Assembly: GCF_032818155.1 (NCBI RefSeq)
Contig: NZ_CP102589.1
Span: forward strand, 1,102,001-1,166,000
DNA length: 64,000 nucleotides
From: Niallia taxi
GTDB taxonomy: Bacteria; Bacillota; Bacilli; Bacillales; Cytobacillaceae
Direction of reading: 5' to 3'
Part shown: piece by piece, positions 9,515 through 18,072 of the stretch
Numbering within the stretch: the first letter of the stretch is position 1
How the letters are laid out: each line of letters starts with the position of its first letter
Notes under the pieces: generated by a model
The model's input: only the letters and a program-made list of their open reading frames with translations
Databases searched by the model: none
What the model was told of the DNA's origin: nothing
Program-made: the position numbers and the translations under genes

Positions 9515-11020
9515 GTGATGGAATCAATGACATTTGTGTTATTTGGTGCTACAGGAGATCTTGCGAAAAGAAAAATATATCCTGCTCTTTATAATTTATA
9601 TTTAGATAAGAAAATGCCGCAGGCCATCTCCGTTTTTGGTTTAGGAAGAAAAGAGTTCACAGACGCTACTTTCCAGGAGCATGTGAGAAAATCAATTGAA
9701 ACTTTTTCGAGAAGAAAAGCGGAGAATGACGAGCAGTTGGAGGCGTTTATTGCAAGCTTTCGTTACAGCATTCTTGATGCAACAAAAATAGAGGATTACG
9801 AAACCCTTTTGAAAAAGGTGGAAAAGCGGGAAGCTGAATTGAACATACCTCAAAATCGCATGTTCTATCTGTCAGTTGGTCCAGAGTTTTTTGATCTCAT
9901 CGCCTTAAATCTGAAGGAAAGCGGTTTGGGTACAACAGCAGGTTGGAAAAAGCTGCTTATTGAGAAGCCGTTTGGTCATGATTTAGCTTCAGCCAGAGAG
10001 CTTAACGAGAGATTGAGCAAAGCATTTACAGAGGAAGAAATTTACCGCATTGACCATTACTTAGGAAAACCAATGGTCCAAAATCTAGAAGCATTAGAGT
10101 TTGCCAATCCTGTATTGCAAGCATTATGGAATAATAAGCATATTGCTAATGTGCAAATTACAGCAAGCGAAATGGTCGGAGTAGAAGAAAGAGCCGGCTA
10201 TTATGATCATGTTGGTGCACTTCGTGACATGGTCCAAAATCATTTGCTGCAAATGCTGATGATGACTGCAATGCAAACACCTGAAAAAGTAGGTCAAGAC
10301 CAAATACGTGAACAAAAACGAAAAGTGATGGAAGCACTTCGTCCAGTTAACGGGCAAGATATTCACGAAAATATTGTTAGAGGACAATACAGCAGTGGCG
10401 AAGTAAACGGCCAAGCTTCAGTTGGGTATCGTGATGAGCCAAATATTAAAGAGAATTCAAGCACAGACACATTTATAGCAGCAAGACTTTGGATTGACAA
10501 TGATTTGTGGGAAGGTGTCCCATTCTATATTAGAACAGGGAAAAAGATGAAAGAAAAATCTACTCGGATTGTCATCGAATTCAAAGATACACTTAAAGAT
10601 CTTTATGAAGAGAAAAAGGATCAGATTGTGCCTAATCTCTTAATAATAGAAATCAGTCCGAATGAAAACATTAAATTGCTGTTAAACAGTAAAAGTCCAT
10701 TTGAAAATGGAAAAATAGAACAAGTGGAAATTGATCTTACACATGCCCAAAAGGATGTTCCAGAAGCATATGAGCGTTTAATATTCGATGCTTTCAAAGG
10801 TGATTCTACGTTCTTTGCTCATTGGAATGAAGTGGAATTGTCTTGGGAATGGGTGCAACCAGTATTAGATGCATTTGAACAAGGCGATGCTCCATTGCAT
10901 TTCTACCCAGCTGGCTCTAACGGACCTGAAGCGTCAGATGAGCTGCTTGCAGCAAATGGGTTTAAGTGGTGGCTTGATAGTAAACCGGCAGAAAAAGACA
11001 GCTTAGTTTCCATCGGATAA
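9515..11020 (+). CDS. zwf: Glucose-6-phosphate 1-dehydrogenase
   Basis: This cytosolic enzyme oxidises glucose 6-phosphate to 6-phosphogluconolactone with NADP+, the entry step of the oxidative pentose phosphate pathway. The 501-residue frame has the N-terminal dinucleotide motif GATGDLAKRK and the active-site signature RIDHYLGKPMVQN, and is full length for the family. GGAGGT (9505-9510) is spaced better for the ATG at 9518 than for the GTG at 9515, so the true start is probably 9518. A gnd-type gene follows about 130 bp downstream, which fits a pentose phosphate pair. Confidence 0.97.
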   Translation: MMESMTFVLFGATGDLAKRKIYPALYNLYLDKKMPQAISVFGLGRKEFTDATFQEHVRKSIETFSRRKAENDEQLEAFIASFRYSILDATKIEDYETLLKKVEKREAELNIPQNRMFYLSVGPEFFDLIALNLKESGLGTTAGWKKLLIEKPFGHDLASARELNERLSKAFTEEEIYRIDHYLGKPMVQNLEALEFANPVLQALWNNKHIANVQITASEMVGVEERAGYYDHVGALRDMVQNHLLQMLMMTAMQTPEKVGQDQIREQKRKVMEALRPVNGQDIHENIVRGQYSSGEVNGQASVGYRDEPNIKENSSTDTFIAARLWIDNDLWEGVPFYIRTGKKMKEKSTRIVIEFKDTLKDLYEEKKDQIVPNLLIIEISPNENIKLLLNSKSPFENGKIEQVEIDLTHAQKDVPEAYERLIFDAFKGDSTFFAHWNEVELSWEWVQPVLDAFEQGDAPLHFYPAGSNGPEASDELLAANGFKWWLDSKPAEKDSLVSIG

Positions 11021-11152
11021 CACATATCAGCAGTGATTTAGAACATGCTATAAACAGCGTCATAATAAAATCGTTCGTTTAGTTTCCATCATTAACAAAA
11101 GGAATATGGATAAAAATAAATGTTTTTCTCAGTTAATCAGGAGGGGTTTAAG

Positions 11153-12046
11153 ATGAAAGTTGGTTTAATTGGTTTAGGGAAAATGGGTTTAAACTTAGGA
11201 AAGAATTTATTGGATAATAAACATCAAGTGTCTGCATTTGATTTAAATCCTGCTGCTGTTTCTGAAATGAAGGAATATGGAGCAGATGGAACTACAAGCT
11301 TAACAGAGCTTGTGCAATCATTGGAAACACCAAGAGTACTTTGGATTATGGTGCCTCATAATGTCGTGGATTCTGTTATTGGCGAGATGGCACCATTACT
11401 TGCTAAGGGCGATATTATAATCGAAGCAGGTAATTCCCATTATAAAGAATCAATCCGCAGATATAATGAGCTGCAGGAATTCGGTGTCCACTTTATGGAT
11501 GTTGGAACGTCTGGAGGAATGGCTGGTGCACGAAATGGTGCATGCTACATGATTGGCGGTGACCAGGCTGCATGGGATGTTGTAGAACCAATTTTCCGTG
11601 ATACAGCTGTTGAAAATGGCTACTTTTATGCAGGTGCAGCAGGCAGCGGTCACTTCTTGAAAATGGTTCATAACGGAATAGAGTATGGTATGATGGCAGC
11701 AATCGGTGAAGGATTTGAGGTTCTCGAGAAAAGTGAATTCGATTACGATTATGAAAAGGTCGCAAAAGTTTGGAACAATGGCTCTGTTATCCGTTCATGG
11801 CTGATGGAGCTAACAGAGAATGCCTTCTCTAAAGATGCTAATTTAGATGATATTAAAGGAATTATGCATTCATCAGGTGAAGGAAAATGGACAGTGGAAA
11901 CAGCTCTGGACTTGCAGGCTGCAACACCAGTTATCGCCATGAGTTTATTGATGCGCTATCGCTCTCTTGAAAATGATACATTTACAGGCAAAGTTGTAGC
12001 GGCACTCCGCAATGAGTTCGGCGGTCATGCTGTTGAAAAGAAATAA
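11153..12046 (+). CDS. 6-phosphogluconate dehydrogenase, short decarboxylating type (YqeC-like)
   Basis: This enzyme oxidatively decarboxylates 6-phosphogluconate to ribulose 5-phosphate. The ATG at 11153 has AGGAGGGG in front of it; an upstream in-frame ATG at 11120 has no RBS. The protein is 297 residues, the short form rather than the about 470-residue Gnd. The N-terminal Rossmann motif is GLIGLGKMG. The acidic residue in AFDLNP at the end of beta-2 suggests NAD+ rather than NADP+ (inference). GGMAGARNGACYMIGG and KMVHNGIEYGMM carry the substrate and catalytic Lys regions. It probably cooperates with zwf just upstream. Confidence 0.93.
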   Translation: MKVGLIGLGKMGLNLGKNLLDNKHQVSAFDLNPAAVSEMKEYGADGTTSLTELVQSLETPRVLWIMVPHNVVDSVIGEMAPLLAKGDIIIEAGNSHYKESIRRYNELQEFGVHFMDVGTSGGMAGARNGACYMIGGDQAAWDVVEPIFRDTAVENGYFYAGAAGSGHFLKMVHNGIEYGMMAAIGEGFEVLEKSEFDYDYEKVAKVWNNGSVIRSWLMELTENAFSKDANLDDIKGIMHSSGEGKWTVETALDLQAATPVIAMSLLMRYRSLENDTFTGKVVAALRNEFGGHAVEKK

Positions 12047-12060
12047 AGTGTAAGGAAATT

Positions 12061-12089
12061 ACCCTTAAGCGCATGCTTGAGGGTTTTTT
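12061..12089 (+). terminator. Terminator after gnd
   Basis: ACCCTTAAGC pairs with GCTTGAGGGT (one G-T pair) and is followed by a T-run. Confidence 0.85.
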
Positions 12090-12188
12090 CTTTTATAGAG
12101 ACTTGGTAAAGCAGGTTTTAAGTATATCTCTGTAAATGGGTTTATAATAATAAAAGCAAATAAAGTAGGATTGGGGGAAAAGGGAAGA

Positions 12189-13175
12189 TTGAAATTAAGT
12201 GTATTGGATCAATCCGTCATTAGCAGTGGTGCGACAGCTTATACTGCTTTAAAAAATACAGCCGCATTGGCACAAATAACAGAACAATTAGGGTATGAAA
12301 GATTTTGGGTTGCAGAACATCATAATGCAAACGGAATTGCAGGAACGTCTCCAGAGGTGCTGATATCACATATCGCAGCAAAGACGAAGCATATTAAAGT
12401 TGGCTCCGGCGGGGTGCTTTTACCACAATACAGTCCTTATAAAGTAGCGGAAAATTTTAAAGTGCTAGAAGCTTTATATCCTAATCGTATTGATTTAGGG
12501 ATTGGCAGGTCTCCTGGAGGATCACCTGAAACAAGGCTTGCCTTGACAGACGGTATTCGGAAAAGCTTAAACGAATTCCCTCGGCAGGTACAGGATTTAC
12601 AGAAATATATCATCGGTAATGACAAAGGGAAAAATGCTGTAACAGCATATCCTGTCCATGAAAGCTTGCCTGAAATGTGGATGCTTGGCGTATCACATAG
12701 AGGCGCGAGACTTGCCGCAGAGCTAGGCATTGCGTTCACTTTTGGCCATTTTATTGCACCGCTAAATGGGAAAAGGGCGATGGAATATTATTATAAGCAT
12801 TTTCAGCCCTCTGTTTTTGCGAATAAGCCGAAAGCTAATATCTGCATCTTTGTAATATGTGCGGAAACAACCGAAAAGGCTGAGTTTTTGGCTACAAGCC
12901 TTGATTTATGGCTGTTAGCCCTCGGAAAAGGAGAAGCAAATGCAGAAATTTTAAGCCCTGATCAAGCCAGCCGCAAAGTACTGACACAAGAAGATAAAAA
13001 AGCTATTAAAGAAAATAGACGGAGAATGGTTATTGGCACAAAGGAGCTAATCAGGGAAGAGCTTCTTCGCCTTAGCAAGCTTTATGGCACAGATGAATTT
13101 ATGGTTTTAACGAATGTTTATGATTTTGAAGATAAGGTAAAATCATATCAACTATTGGCGGAAATAGATTTTTAA
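12189..13175 (+). CDS. Luciferase-like (LLM-class) flavin monooxygenase
   Basis: This 328-residue TIM-barrel protein belongs to the bacterial luciferase/alkanal monooxygenase superfamily, MsnO8/YhbW-like group. Visible features are KLSVLDQS at the N-terminus, FWVAEHHN, GSGGVLLPQYSP and DLGIGRSPGG. The TTG at 12189 is preferred because GGGGGAAAAGGGA lies just before it; the upstream TTG at 12171 overlaps that RBS. The reaction would use reduced flavin and O2 on an unknown substrate. It is monocistronic with its own terminator. Confidence 0.88.
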   Translation: MKLSVLDQSVISSGATAYTALKNTAALAQITEQLGYERFWVAEHHNANGIAGTSPEVLISHIAAKTKHIKVGSGGVLLPQYSPYKVAENFKVLEALYPNRIDLGIGRSPGGSPETRLALTDGIRKSLNEFPRQVQDLQKYIIGNDKGKNAVTAYPVHESLPEMWMLGVSHRGARLAAELGIAFTFGHFIAPLNGKRAMEYYYKHFQPSVFANKPKANICIFVICAETTEKAEFLATSLDLWLLALGKGEANAEILSPDQASRKVLTQEDKKAIKENRRRMVIGTKELIREELLRLSKLYGTDEFMVLTNVYDFEDKVKSYQLLAEIDF

Positions 13176-13184
13176 TGAAGAAAG

Positions 13185-13220
13185 AAAAACCTGAAAGAAA
13201 ATATTTTTCAGGTTTTTCTT
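13185..13220 (+). terminator. Terminator after the LLM monooxygenase
   Basis: AAAAACCTGAAA pairs with TTTCAGGTTTTT; the U-rich tail continues as TTCTTTT. Confidence 0.85.
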
Positions 13221-13238
13221 TTATTGGAGATAAAAAAG

Positions 13239-13285
13239 TTGACATTATTTTCAAGCATGTTATATAATAATCTCGAATTAAAGAT
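13239..13285 (+). promoter_or_regulatory. Sigma-A promoter with MhqR-like operator
   Basis: TTGACA (13239-13244), an 18-bp spacer and TATAAT (13263-13268) form a strong promoter. Immediately downstream, 13270-13285 reads ATCTCGAATTAAAGAT, an imperfect dyad that matches most of the B. subtilis MhqR box (ATCTcgaattcgAGAT). A repressor there would block transcription start. MhqR responds to quinones and catechols, which suits a nitroreductase-family target. Confidence 0.6.
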
Positions 13286-13376
13286 ATGTCGATTTGAGAT
13301 ACTTAGTAGCCTGTTAAATAATTATTGTCGTTAATCCTATTTTAGATAACGAAAAAACACTTGTAGGGAATAAAAA

Positions 13377-13973
13377 ATGAGTACTTTTTTTGAAGCAATT
13401 AAAAACCGCCGTTCACACTATGCAATCAACAAAGAACAAGTAGTATCTGATGAAAAAATTCAAGAAATTATCAACGAGGCAGTGCTTCACACTCCATCTT
13501 CATTCAATTCTCAAAGTACGAGAGTTGTTGTCCTTCTAAATGACAAGCATGACAAAGTATGGGATATTACAGCAGCAGAATTGAAAAAGATTGTTCCAGC
13601 AGAGAACTTTGCATCAACAGAAGAAAAGCTTAACAGCTTTAAAGCTGGATATGGAACAGTATTATTCTTTGAAGACCAAGAGGTTGTAGAAGGATTGCAA
13701 AAAGCATTTGAATTGTATGCAGATAACTTCCCAGTTTGGGCAAACCAAACAAATGCTATGCACCAATTAGTAATTTGGACTGCTCTTGAAGAAGTAGGCT
13801 TCGGTGCATCATTACAGCATTACAATCCATTAATTGACGAAGCAGTTGCAGTTGAATGGGACATTCCATCAACATGGAAGCTAATTGCTCAAATGCCATT
13901 CGGTAAACCTACAGCACAACCAGGAGAAAAAGAATTTAAACCATTAGAAGATCGTGTGAGATTCTACAAATAA
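13377..13973 (+). CDS. Nitroreductase-family oxidoreductase (Hbn1/Frm2-like)
   Basis: This 198-residue flavoprotein has the family's N-terminal pattern (FEAIKNRRSHYAI), HTPSSFNSQSTR for FMN contacts, and VIWTALEEVGFGASLQHYNP toward the C-terminus. It most resembles the Hbn1/Frm2-type short nitroreductases and would reduce nitro- or quinone-type compounds using NAD(P)H. The physiological substrate is unknown. The preceding promoter carries an MhqR-like operator, which suggests induction by electrophiles. The ATG has only a modest SD (TAGGGA). Confidence 0.88.
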   Translation: MSTFFEAIKNRRSHYAINKEQVVSDEKIQEIINEAVLHTPSSFNSQSTRVVVLLNDKHDKVWDITAAELKKIVPAENFASTEEKLNSFKAGYGTVLFFEDQEVVEGLQKAFELYADNFPVWANQTNAMHQLVIWTALEEVGFGASLQHYNPLIDEAVAVEWDIPSTWKLIAQMPFGKPTAQPGEKEFKPLEDRVRFYK

Positions 13974-13980
13974 TAAAAGA

Positions 13981-14090
13981 AGAAGTGGCTGGGACATAAG
14001 TATGTGAACCAGCGTAAAGACCGAACTACTTAATCAACGATCAACCATTGATTAAATAGTTCGGTTTTTTGTTTTGTCCCAGCCTCTTTT
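13981..14090. terminator. Nested inverted repeat, bidirectional terminator
   Basis: An inner stem pairs 14021-14037 with 14048-14064 (CCGAACTA... / ...TAGTTCGG, 17 bp with one G-T pair) and is followed by six T. It sits inside an outer stem GGCTGGGAC (13987-13995) / GTCCCAGCC (14077-14085), also flanked by A/T runs. It separates the convergent nitroreductase and histidine kinase genes and should terminate both. The GGCTGGGACA motif resembles a repeat seen between genes in other Firmicutes (recollection, not searched). Confidence 0.75.
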
Positions 14091-15212
14091 TTAGTCCCAA
14101 CTAGAAATAGGGTGATGAATAAAAAATGAAGTCCATTCCTCGTCGGATTTACAGTAAATGGTACCGCCGATTTTGTCGATAATTTGCTTGCACACAAATA
14201 AACCAATGCCTGTCCCAAGCTCTTTTGTCGTATAAAAAGGTTCAAAGATTGTTTTTGTGTTTTCTTCCTCAATCATTGGCCCGTTATTGGAAATAACAAA
14301 GACTATTTCGTCTGTGCTTTTTCTAGAGCTTATCTTTAAATCTCTGCCATTAGGCATTTGCTTTAAAGCGTCTATAGAATTCATAATCAGATTTAAGAGA
14401 ACCTGTTTTAGTTCATCCTTAAACGTATAGAGGAAAAGAGGCTTCTCTGTTTCAATAGTAAGGTTAATTTTATTATCGACTGTGCTTGCATAGCAAAGCT
14501 GCTTAAGATTTTCAAAAAGCAAATCAATCGCGACGTTTTCTTTGCCCTTTTTTACAATCTCTGTTTTAGAAGTATGAAGAAACTGGGTAATCCTGAAATT
14601 CAATTCGTTCAGTTCATGCTGAATAATGTCCAAGTATTTCAAATCAGGATACTCGTCACGCAAAATTTTATTAAACCCAATTATAGCGGTTAATGGATTT
14701 CTGAATTCATGCACAAAACTGGAGGAGATTTGTCCGAGTACTGCCAGCTTGTCCATATGGTTGTCATTGATATACTTTGTTTTCGTATGCAATTCCCGAT
14801 TCTTTAATTGCGTGTATCTTTTAACGGCATGATAACAGAAAGAATCAAAAAGGGTGTTCAGACTGTTTACAAAAGATTCTAGCTCCTGTGTGGGAAGATT
14901 CGCTTGAAAACAATATTTAATGAGGATACTTCTGCCTGCATTCACATTGTAGATAAAGTCACCGATATTAATATCGGCCTCAAGCCGCTCTTTGCCGACT
15001 TTATAAGCAAACTCCTGTAGCTCTGTATTGGAATATTCGCCTTCTAGCACCTTTATAAGAAGACCATACATGGTCACTGCATTGTTTTTGATTTCCTCCT
15101 TATGTGGATCATTAGATTCGATGACGGATATATCGATCCATTCATCAATGAATGAAGACTGGTGTTCCATCAGGAATAACATAAGTTTATTTTGTTGGTC
15201 GTTTATAAGCAA
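14091..15212 (-). CDS. Soluble sensor histidine kinase (KinA-E-like catalytic core)
   Basis: This 373-residue protein has no membrane segment. Residues about 10-140 form an all-helical sensor resembling the RsbR-N/RsbRD family. The dimerisation and phosphoacceptor helix has His in SSFVHEFRNPLTAIIGF, the H-box style of sporulation kinases. N-box: LNLIMNSIDAL; G-box: GTGIGLFVCKQI. It starts at TTG behind GTGAGGG (15219-15225). No response regulator is adjacent, so it is an orphan kinase that may feed the Spo0F phosphorelay (inference). Confidence 0.88.
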   Translation of the reverse strand: MLINDQQNKLMLFLMEHQSSFIDEWIDISVIESNDPHKEEIKNNAVTMYGLLIKVLEGEYSNTELQEFAYKVGKERLEADINIGDFIYNVNAGRSILIKYCFQANLPTQELESFVNSLNTLFDSFCYHAVKRYTQLKNRELHTKTKYINDNHMDKLAVLGQISSSFVHEFRNPLTAIIGFNKILRDEYPDLKYLDIIQHELNELNFRITQFLHTSKTEIVKKGKENVAIDLLFENLKQLCYASTVDNKINLTIETEKPLFLYTFKDELKQVLLNLIMNSIDALKQMPNGRDLKISSRKSTDEIVFVISNNGPMIEEENTKTIFEPFYTTKELGTGIGLFVCKQIIDKIGGTIYCKSDEEWTSFFIHHPISSWD

Positions 15213-15400
15213 AACAAACCCTCACTTTGCATTTTTTTTCAGTTATGGTTGATATGTATGTAACTTATTCGACAAAGTGATTTAAAAACCTTTTTGAATT
15301 CATCTTTTGAAATTTTAAATATTGGCAGTTTTGAATGAGAGTTTTTCTGGAATAGTAAAGACACACAGTTTTTTTATAGGAATATTGATGCATAATATTC

Positions 15401-15440
15401 TTGCAATAGAAAACGTTATCATCTATAATAGGTTTAGTAA
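15401..15440 (+). promoter_or_regulatory. LicT-type gene promoter with cre-like site in the spacer
   Basis: TTGCAA (15401-15406), a 17-bp spacer and TATAAT (15424-15429). The spacer contains TAGAAAACGTTATCAT (15407-15422), which matches the cre consensus except for one position. CcpA bound there would compete directly with RNA polymerase. Confidence 0.6.
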
Positions 15441-15468
15441 GGATTGTTACTGTTCGGCAGGCAAAACC
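15441..15468 (+). promoter_or_regulatory. RAT (ribonucleic antiterminator) site for a LicT/BglG-type protein
   Basis: The 28-nt segment opens GGATTGTTACTG and closes GCAGGCAAAACC, which are the conserved features of LicT-family RAT hairpins. Its 3' end overlaps the left arm of the terminator at 15465-15532, so RAT formation and termination are mutually exclusive. Confidence 0.85.
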
Positions 15469-15532
15469 TGAATCAACTAAACTTATGGAGCAAAAATGTT
15501 CTATCTATGAGTTTATTTGGTTCGGGTTTTTT
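15465..15532 (+). terminator. RAT-controlled leader terminator
   Basis: The left arm AACCTGAATCAACTAAACT pairs with GTTTATTTGGTTCGGGTT (several G-T pairs) and is followed by seven T. It shares AACC with the RAT and lies before the antiterminator gene, which indicates autoregulation. Confidence 0.8.
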
Positions 15533-15564
15533 TATGATAAAAATTCGAAGGAAAAGTGATTAGG

Positions 15565-16413
15565 ATGAAAATTATAAAAGTGTTTAATAATAATGTCGCT
15601 TTGACTAAAGACCTTAACTCCATAGAGATGGTAGTGATGGGCAAGGGGCTCGCATTCCAGAAAAAGGTCGGAGACGAAATTGACGAAGAGAAGGTCCAAA
15701 AGACGTTTGTATCTCCTTCGGAAAACTTCGCGGCCAAGCTTTCCGAGCTATTGAATGAGATTCCTTATGAGATTATGTCACTGTCAAAAGATATTATTGA
15801 GCTTGCAGAGAAGGAATTGCGCACAGAGCTGAATGATTCCCTATATTTATCTCTATCGGATCATATTCACTTTGCCATTACGAGAATAAAAAATGATATA
15901 CCAATCAAAAATGCGCTGATGTGGGAAGTAAAGAAGTTCTATAAGGCTGAATATCAGGTTGCCCGCCTTGCTTTAGGTTTGATTAAGGAAAGAACAGGTG
16001 TTGAACTTCCAGAAGATGAGGTTGCATCGATTGCTCTGCATATTTTCAATGCAAGACAAGATCATACAGGCATGGAAGAAACAGTAACAATGACAAATAT
16101 CGTTAAAGATGTGACGAATATTGTTAAGTATCATTATGGCATTGACTTTAATGAAGAATCAGTCAATTACAGCCGGTTTATCACACATCTACGTTATTTT
16201 GCTTATCGTATGCTTCGTGGTGAAATAAATGATGATCAAAACGATGCTCTTTATAACCAGGTGAAGAGACAATATGGCGAAGCTTATAAATGTACAATAA
16301 AGGTTGCCGACTACTTGGAAAAAGAATATTCTATGAAGATGACAAAGGATGAGCTTGCCTACTTTATGATTCATATCCACCGCGTTTCAATAAGAGAGAA
16401 ACGGATGAAATAA
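15565..16413 (+). CDS. Transcription antiterminator, BglG/LicT family
   Basis: This 282-residue protein has an N-terminal CAT RNA-binding domain (MKIIKVFNNNVAL, VVMGKGLAFQKK, residues 1-55) and two PRDs (about 70-170 and 175-280). Candidate phosphorylation histidines lie in SDHIHFAI and IALHIFNARQ (PRD1) and ITHLRYF and MIHIHRVS (PRD2). It binds RAT hairpins to prevent early termination in beta-glucoside genes and is controlled by PTS phosphorylation. The ATG at 15565 matches the family N-terminus; the GTG at 15556 would add three residues. Its leader carries a RAT, but the PTS operon at 18.9 kb has none, so its other targets lie elsewhere. Confidence 0.92.
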   Translation: MKIIKVFNNNVALTKDLNSIEMVVMGKGLAFQKKVGDEIDEEKVQKTFVSPSENFAAKLSELLNEIPYEIMSLSKDIIELAEKELRTELNDSLYLSLSDHIHFAITRIKNDIPIKNALMWEVKKFYKAEYQVARLALGLIKERTGVELPEDEVASIALHIFNARQDHTGMEETVTMTNIVKDVTNIVKYHYGIDFNEESVNYSRFITHLRYFAYRMLRGEINDDQNDALYNQVKRQYGEAYKCTIKVADYLEKEYSMKMTKDELAYFMIHIHRVSIREKRMK

Positions 16414-16419
16414 CCCAGC

Positions 16420-16452
16420 AAAAAACCACTGTTTAAGAAACAGTGGTTTTTT
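16420..16452. terminator. Bidirectional terminator between the LicT-type gene and the MFS gene
   Basis: AAAAAACCACTGTTT and AAACAGTGGTTTTTT form a perfect stem flanked by A and T runs, serving both convergent genes. Confidence 0.9.
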
Positions 16453-16453
16453 G

Positions 16454-17944
16454 TCAGCCTTGCTGATTTAATTTCGAATCGGTAATTTTTTCATTTGTCA
16501 TACTCAAGATGAACACGAATGACAGCAGAAGTGGAATGAATGTCCACAGGAATGTTGTGCTGATGGAATCTGACAGCACGTCGGTAATTTGTTTCAGAAT
16601 ATCTGCAGGGATATGAGCCCGCGCTTCTGGTGACAGGATGCTTCCGCTTTCTGCTCCGCCTTCTGGCATCGTTGCTGGAAGATTATCTGTAAAGCTGTTT
16701 CGCTGGATTACTCCAAACACTGTTATTCCCAATGTCATACCAAGGGAACGAAGAAAGTTACTTGTTGAGCTGGCAATTCCGCGCTGCTGTGGCAATGCTT
16801 TTTGCAGAGATGCCATCCCCAGAACAGAGAAGGAAGGGCCAACACCAAGCCCAATCACCATCATATAAATCGTGATAGACCATCTTGGTGTGCTTGCATC
16901 AAGTGTGCTTAACAGGAAGGTTCCGATTGCCATAATAATTCCGGAAGTCATCATTATAGACTTATAGCTGAATTTATTTGCGAATGCTCCTCCAAGTGCT
17001 GCTGCAACACTTGATGTAACCATCATCGGCAGCAAAAGCAATCCTGAATTGGTAGCAGTCCCGCCAGTCACTCCTTGGATATAAAGCGGAATGTAAATAG
17101 TTGACACCATGAACACACCGCCGTAAAACATGCCCGTCAAGACGGTTGTTGTGTATAGTCGCTCTTTGAACAAGTTAAATGGCAGAATAGGGTCTTTTGC
17201 CCGTTTTTCCACAAGCAGAAAAACGATGAAGCAAACAACAGACAGAATAAATAAGGAGATAATCTGCCATGACTGCCATGGATAAGTTTCTCCTCCTAAT
17301 TCTAATCCGAACATTAACGAAATAGAAAAACCTAACAAAAATACAAACCCAAACCAATCGATGATTTGTTTTGTATGTGTTTTTGATTCTTTGTAAAAAA
17401 TAATAATTAATGCTAGTGCGATGATTCCAATTGGAATATTAATAAAGAAAATCCAGCGCCAATCAAATTGTTCTGTAATGAAAGATCCTAATAATGGACC
17501 TGCAATACTCGATAAACCGAAGACAGCACCGAAAATACCACTCATTTTCCCGCGGACTTCACGAGGGACTACATCCCAGATGATCGTGAATGCGATTGGC
17601 ATTAAGGCGCTTCCGCCGATACCTTGAATAGCTCTGAAAATACAAAGCTGTATCATTGTATTTGCCATACCGCAAAGAATAGAACCAGCTAAAAATAGTA
17701 AAATTCCAAAAACAAAAAATTTCTTTCTGCCATACATATCCGATAATTTACCGAATATCGGCATACCTGCCATCTCTGCCACTAAATACGCGGAAGTAAC
17801 CCAAACATATTTATCCATACCGCCTAAGTCGCCGATAATGGAGCCCATGCTTGTTGCTACAATTGTGTTGTCTAGAGATGCAACAAATATCCCAAGCATT
17901 AAGGCAATCATAACAGGAACTAATCTTGTCTGTTTAGAAGACAT
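16454..17944 (-). CDS. MFS drug/proton antiporter, DHA2 (EmrB/QacA) family
   Basis: This 496-residue integral membrane protein has the 14-helix DHA2 pattern. Signatures are LDNTIVATSMG in TM1, the loop 2-3 motif GKLSDMYGRKK, and motif C in TM5 (GAVFGLSSIAGPLLG). The family exports drugs or toxic cations driven by the proton gradient; the substrate here is unknown. GAGGG lies 9 nt upstream of the ATG. It diverges from a TetR-type gene, with two identical-type operators between them. Confidence 0.93.
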   Translation of the reverse strand: MSSKQTRLVPVMIALMLGIFVASLDNTIVATSMGSIIGDLGGMDKYVWVTSAYLVAEMAGMPIFGKLSDMYGRKKFFVFGILLFLAGSILCGMANTMIQLCIFRAIQGIGGSALMPIAFTIIWDVVPREVRGKMSGIFGAVFGLSSIAGPLLGSFITEQFDWRWIFFINIPIGIIALALIIIFYKESKTHTKQIIDWFGFVFLLGFSISLMFGLELGGETYPWQSWQIISLFILSVVCFIVFLLVEKRAKDPILPFNLFKERLYTTTVLTGMFYGGVFMVSTIYIPLYIQGVTGGTATNSGLLLLPMMVTSSVAAALGGAFANKFSYKSIMMTSGIIMAIGTFLLSTLDASTPRWSITIYMMVIGLGVGPSFSVLGMASLQKALPQQRGIASSTSNFLRSLGMTLGITVFGVIQRNSFTDNLPATMPEGGAESGSILSPEARAHIPADILKQITDVLSDSISTTFLWTFIPLLLSFVFILSMTNEKITDSKLNQQG

Positions 17945-17967
17945 ACATTATAACCCTCATTTCTTAA

Positions 17968-18011
17968 TTTAACAGTGTTAAATAACCAATATGCAGTTTA
18001 ACACGGTTAAA
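17968..18011. promoter_or_regulatory. Paired TetR-type operators in the divergent region
   Basis: Two 15-bp palindromes, TTTAACAGTGTTAAA (17968-17982) and TTTAACACGGTTAAA (17997-18011), share TTTAACA-n-GTTAAA and have centres 29 bp apart. They lie between the MFS and tetR starts and are the probable binding sites of the adjacent TetR protein, repressing both genes. Confidence 0.8.
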
Positions 18012-18072
18012 TACGTTAGTAAAGAATTATAGCCACAAATAATATACAATATAAGTGTAAAGAGGTGACTTC

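Noticed and set aside
15441..15532. Riboswitch or T-box as an explanation for the leader of the LicT-type gene
   Set aside because: The leader is short and matches the RAT/terminator arrangement in full; there is no T-box sequence or larger aptamer.
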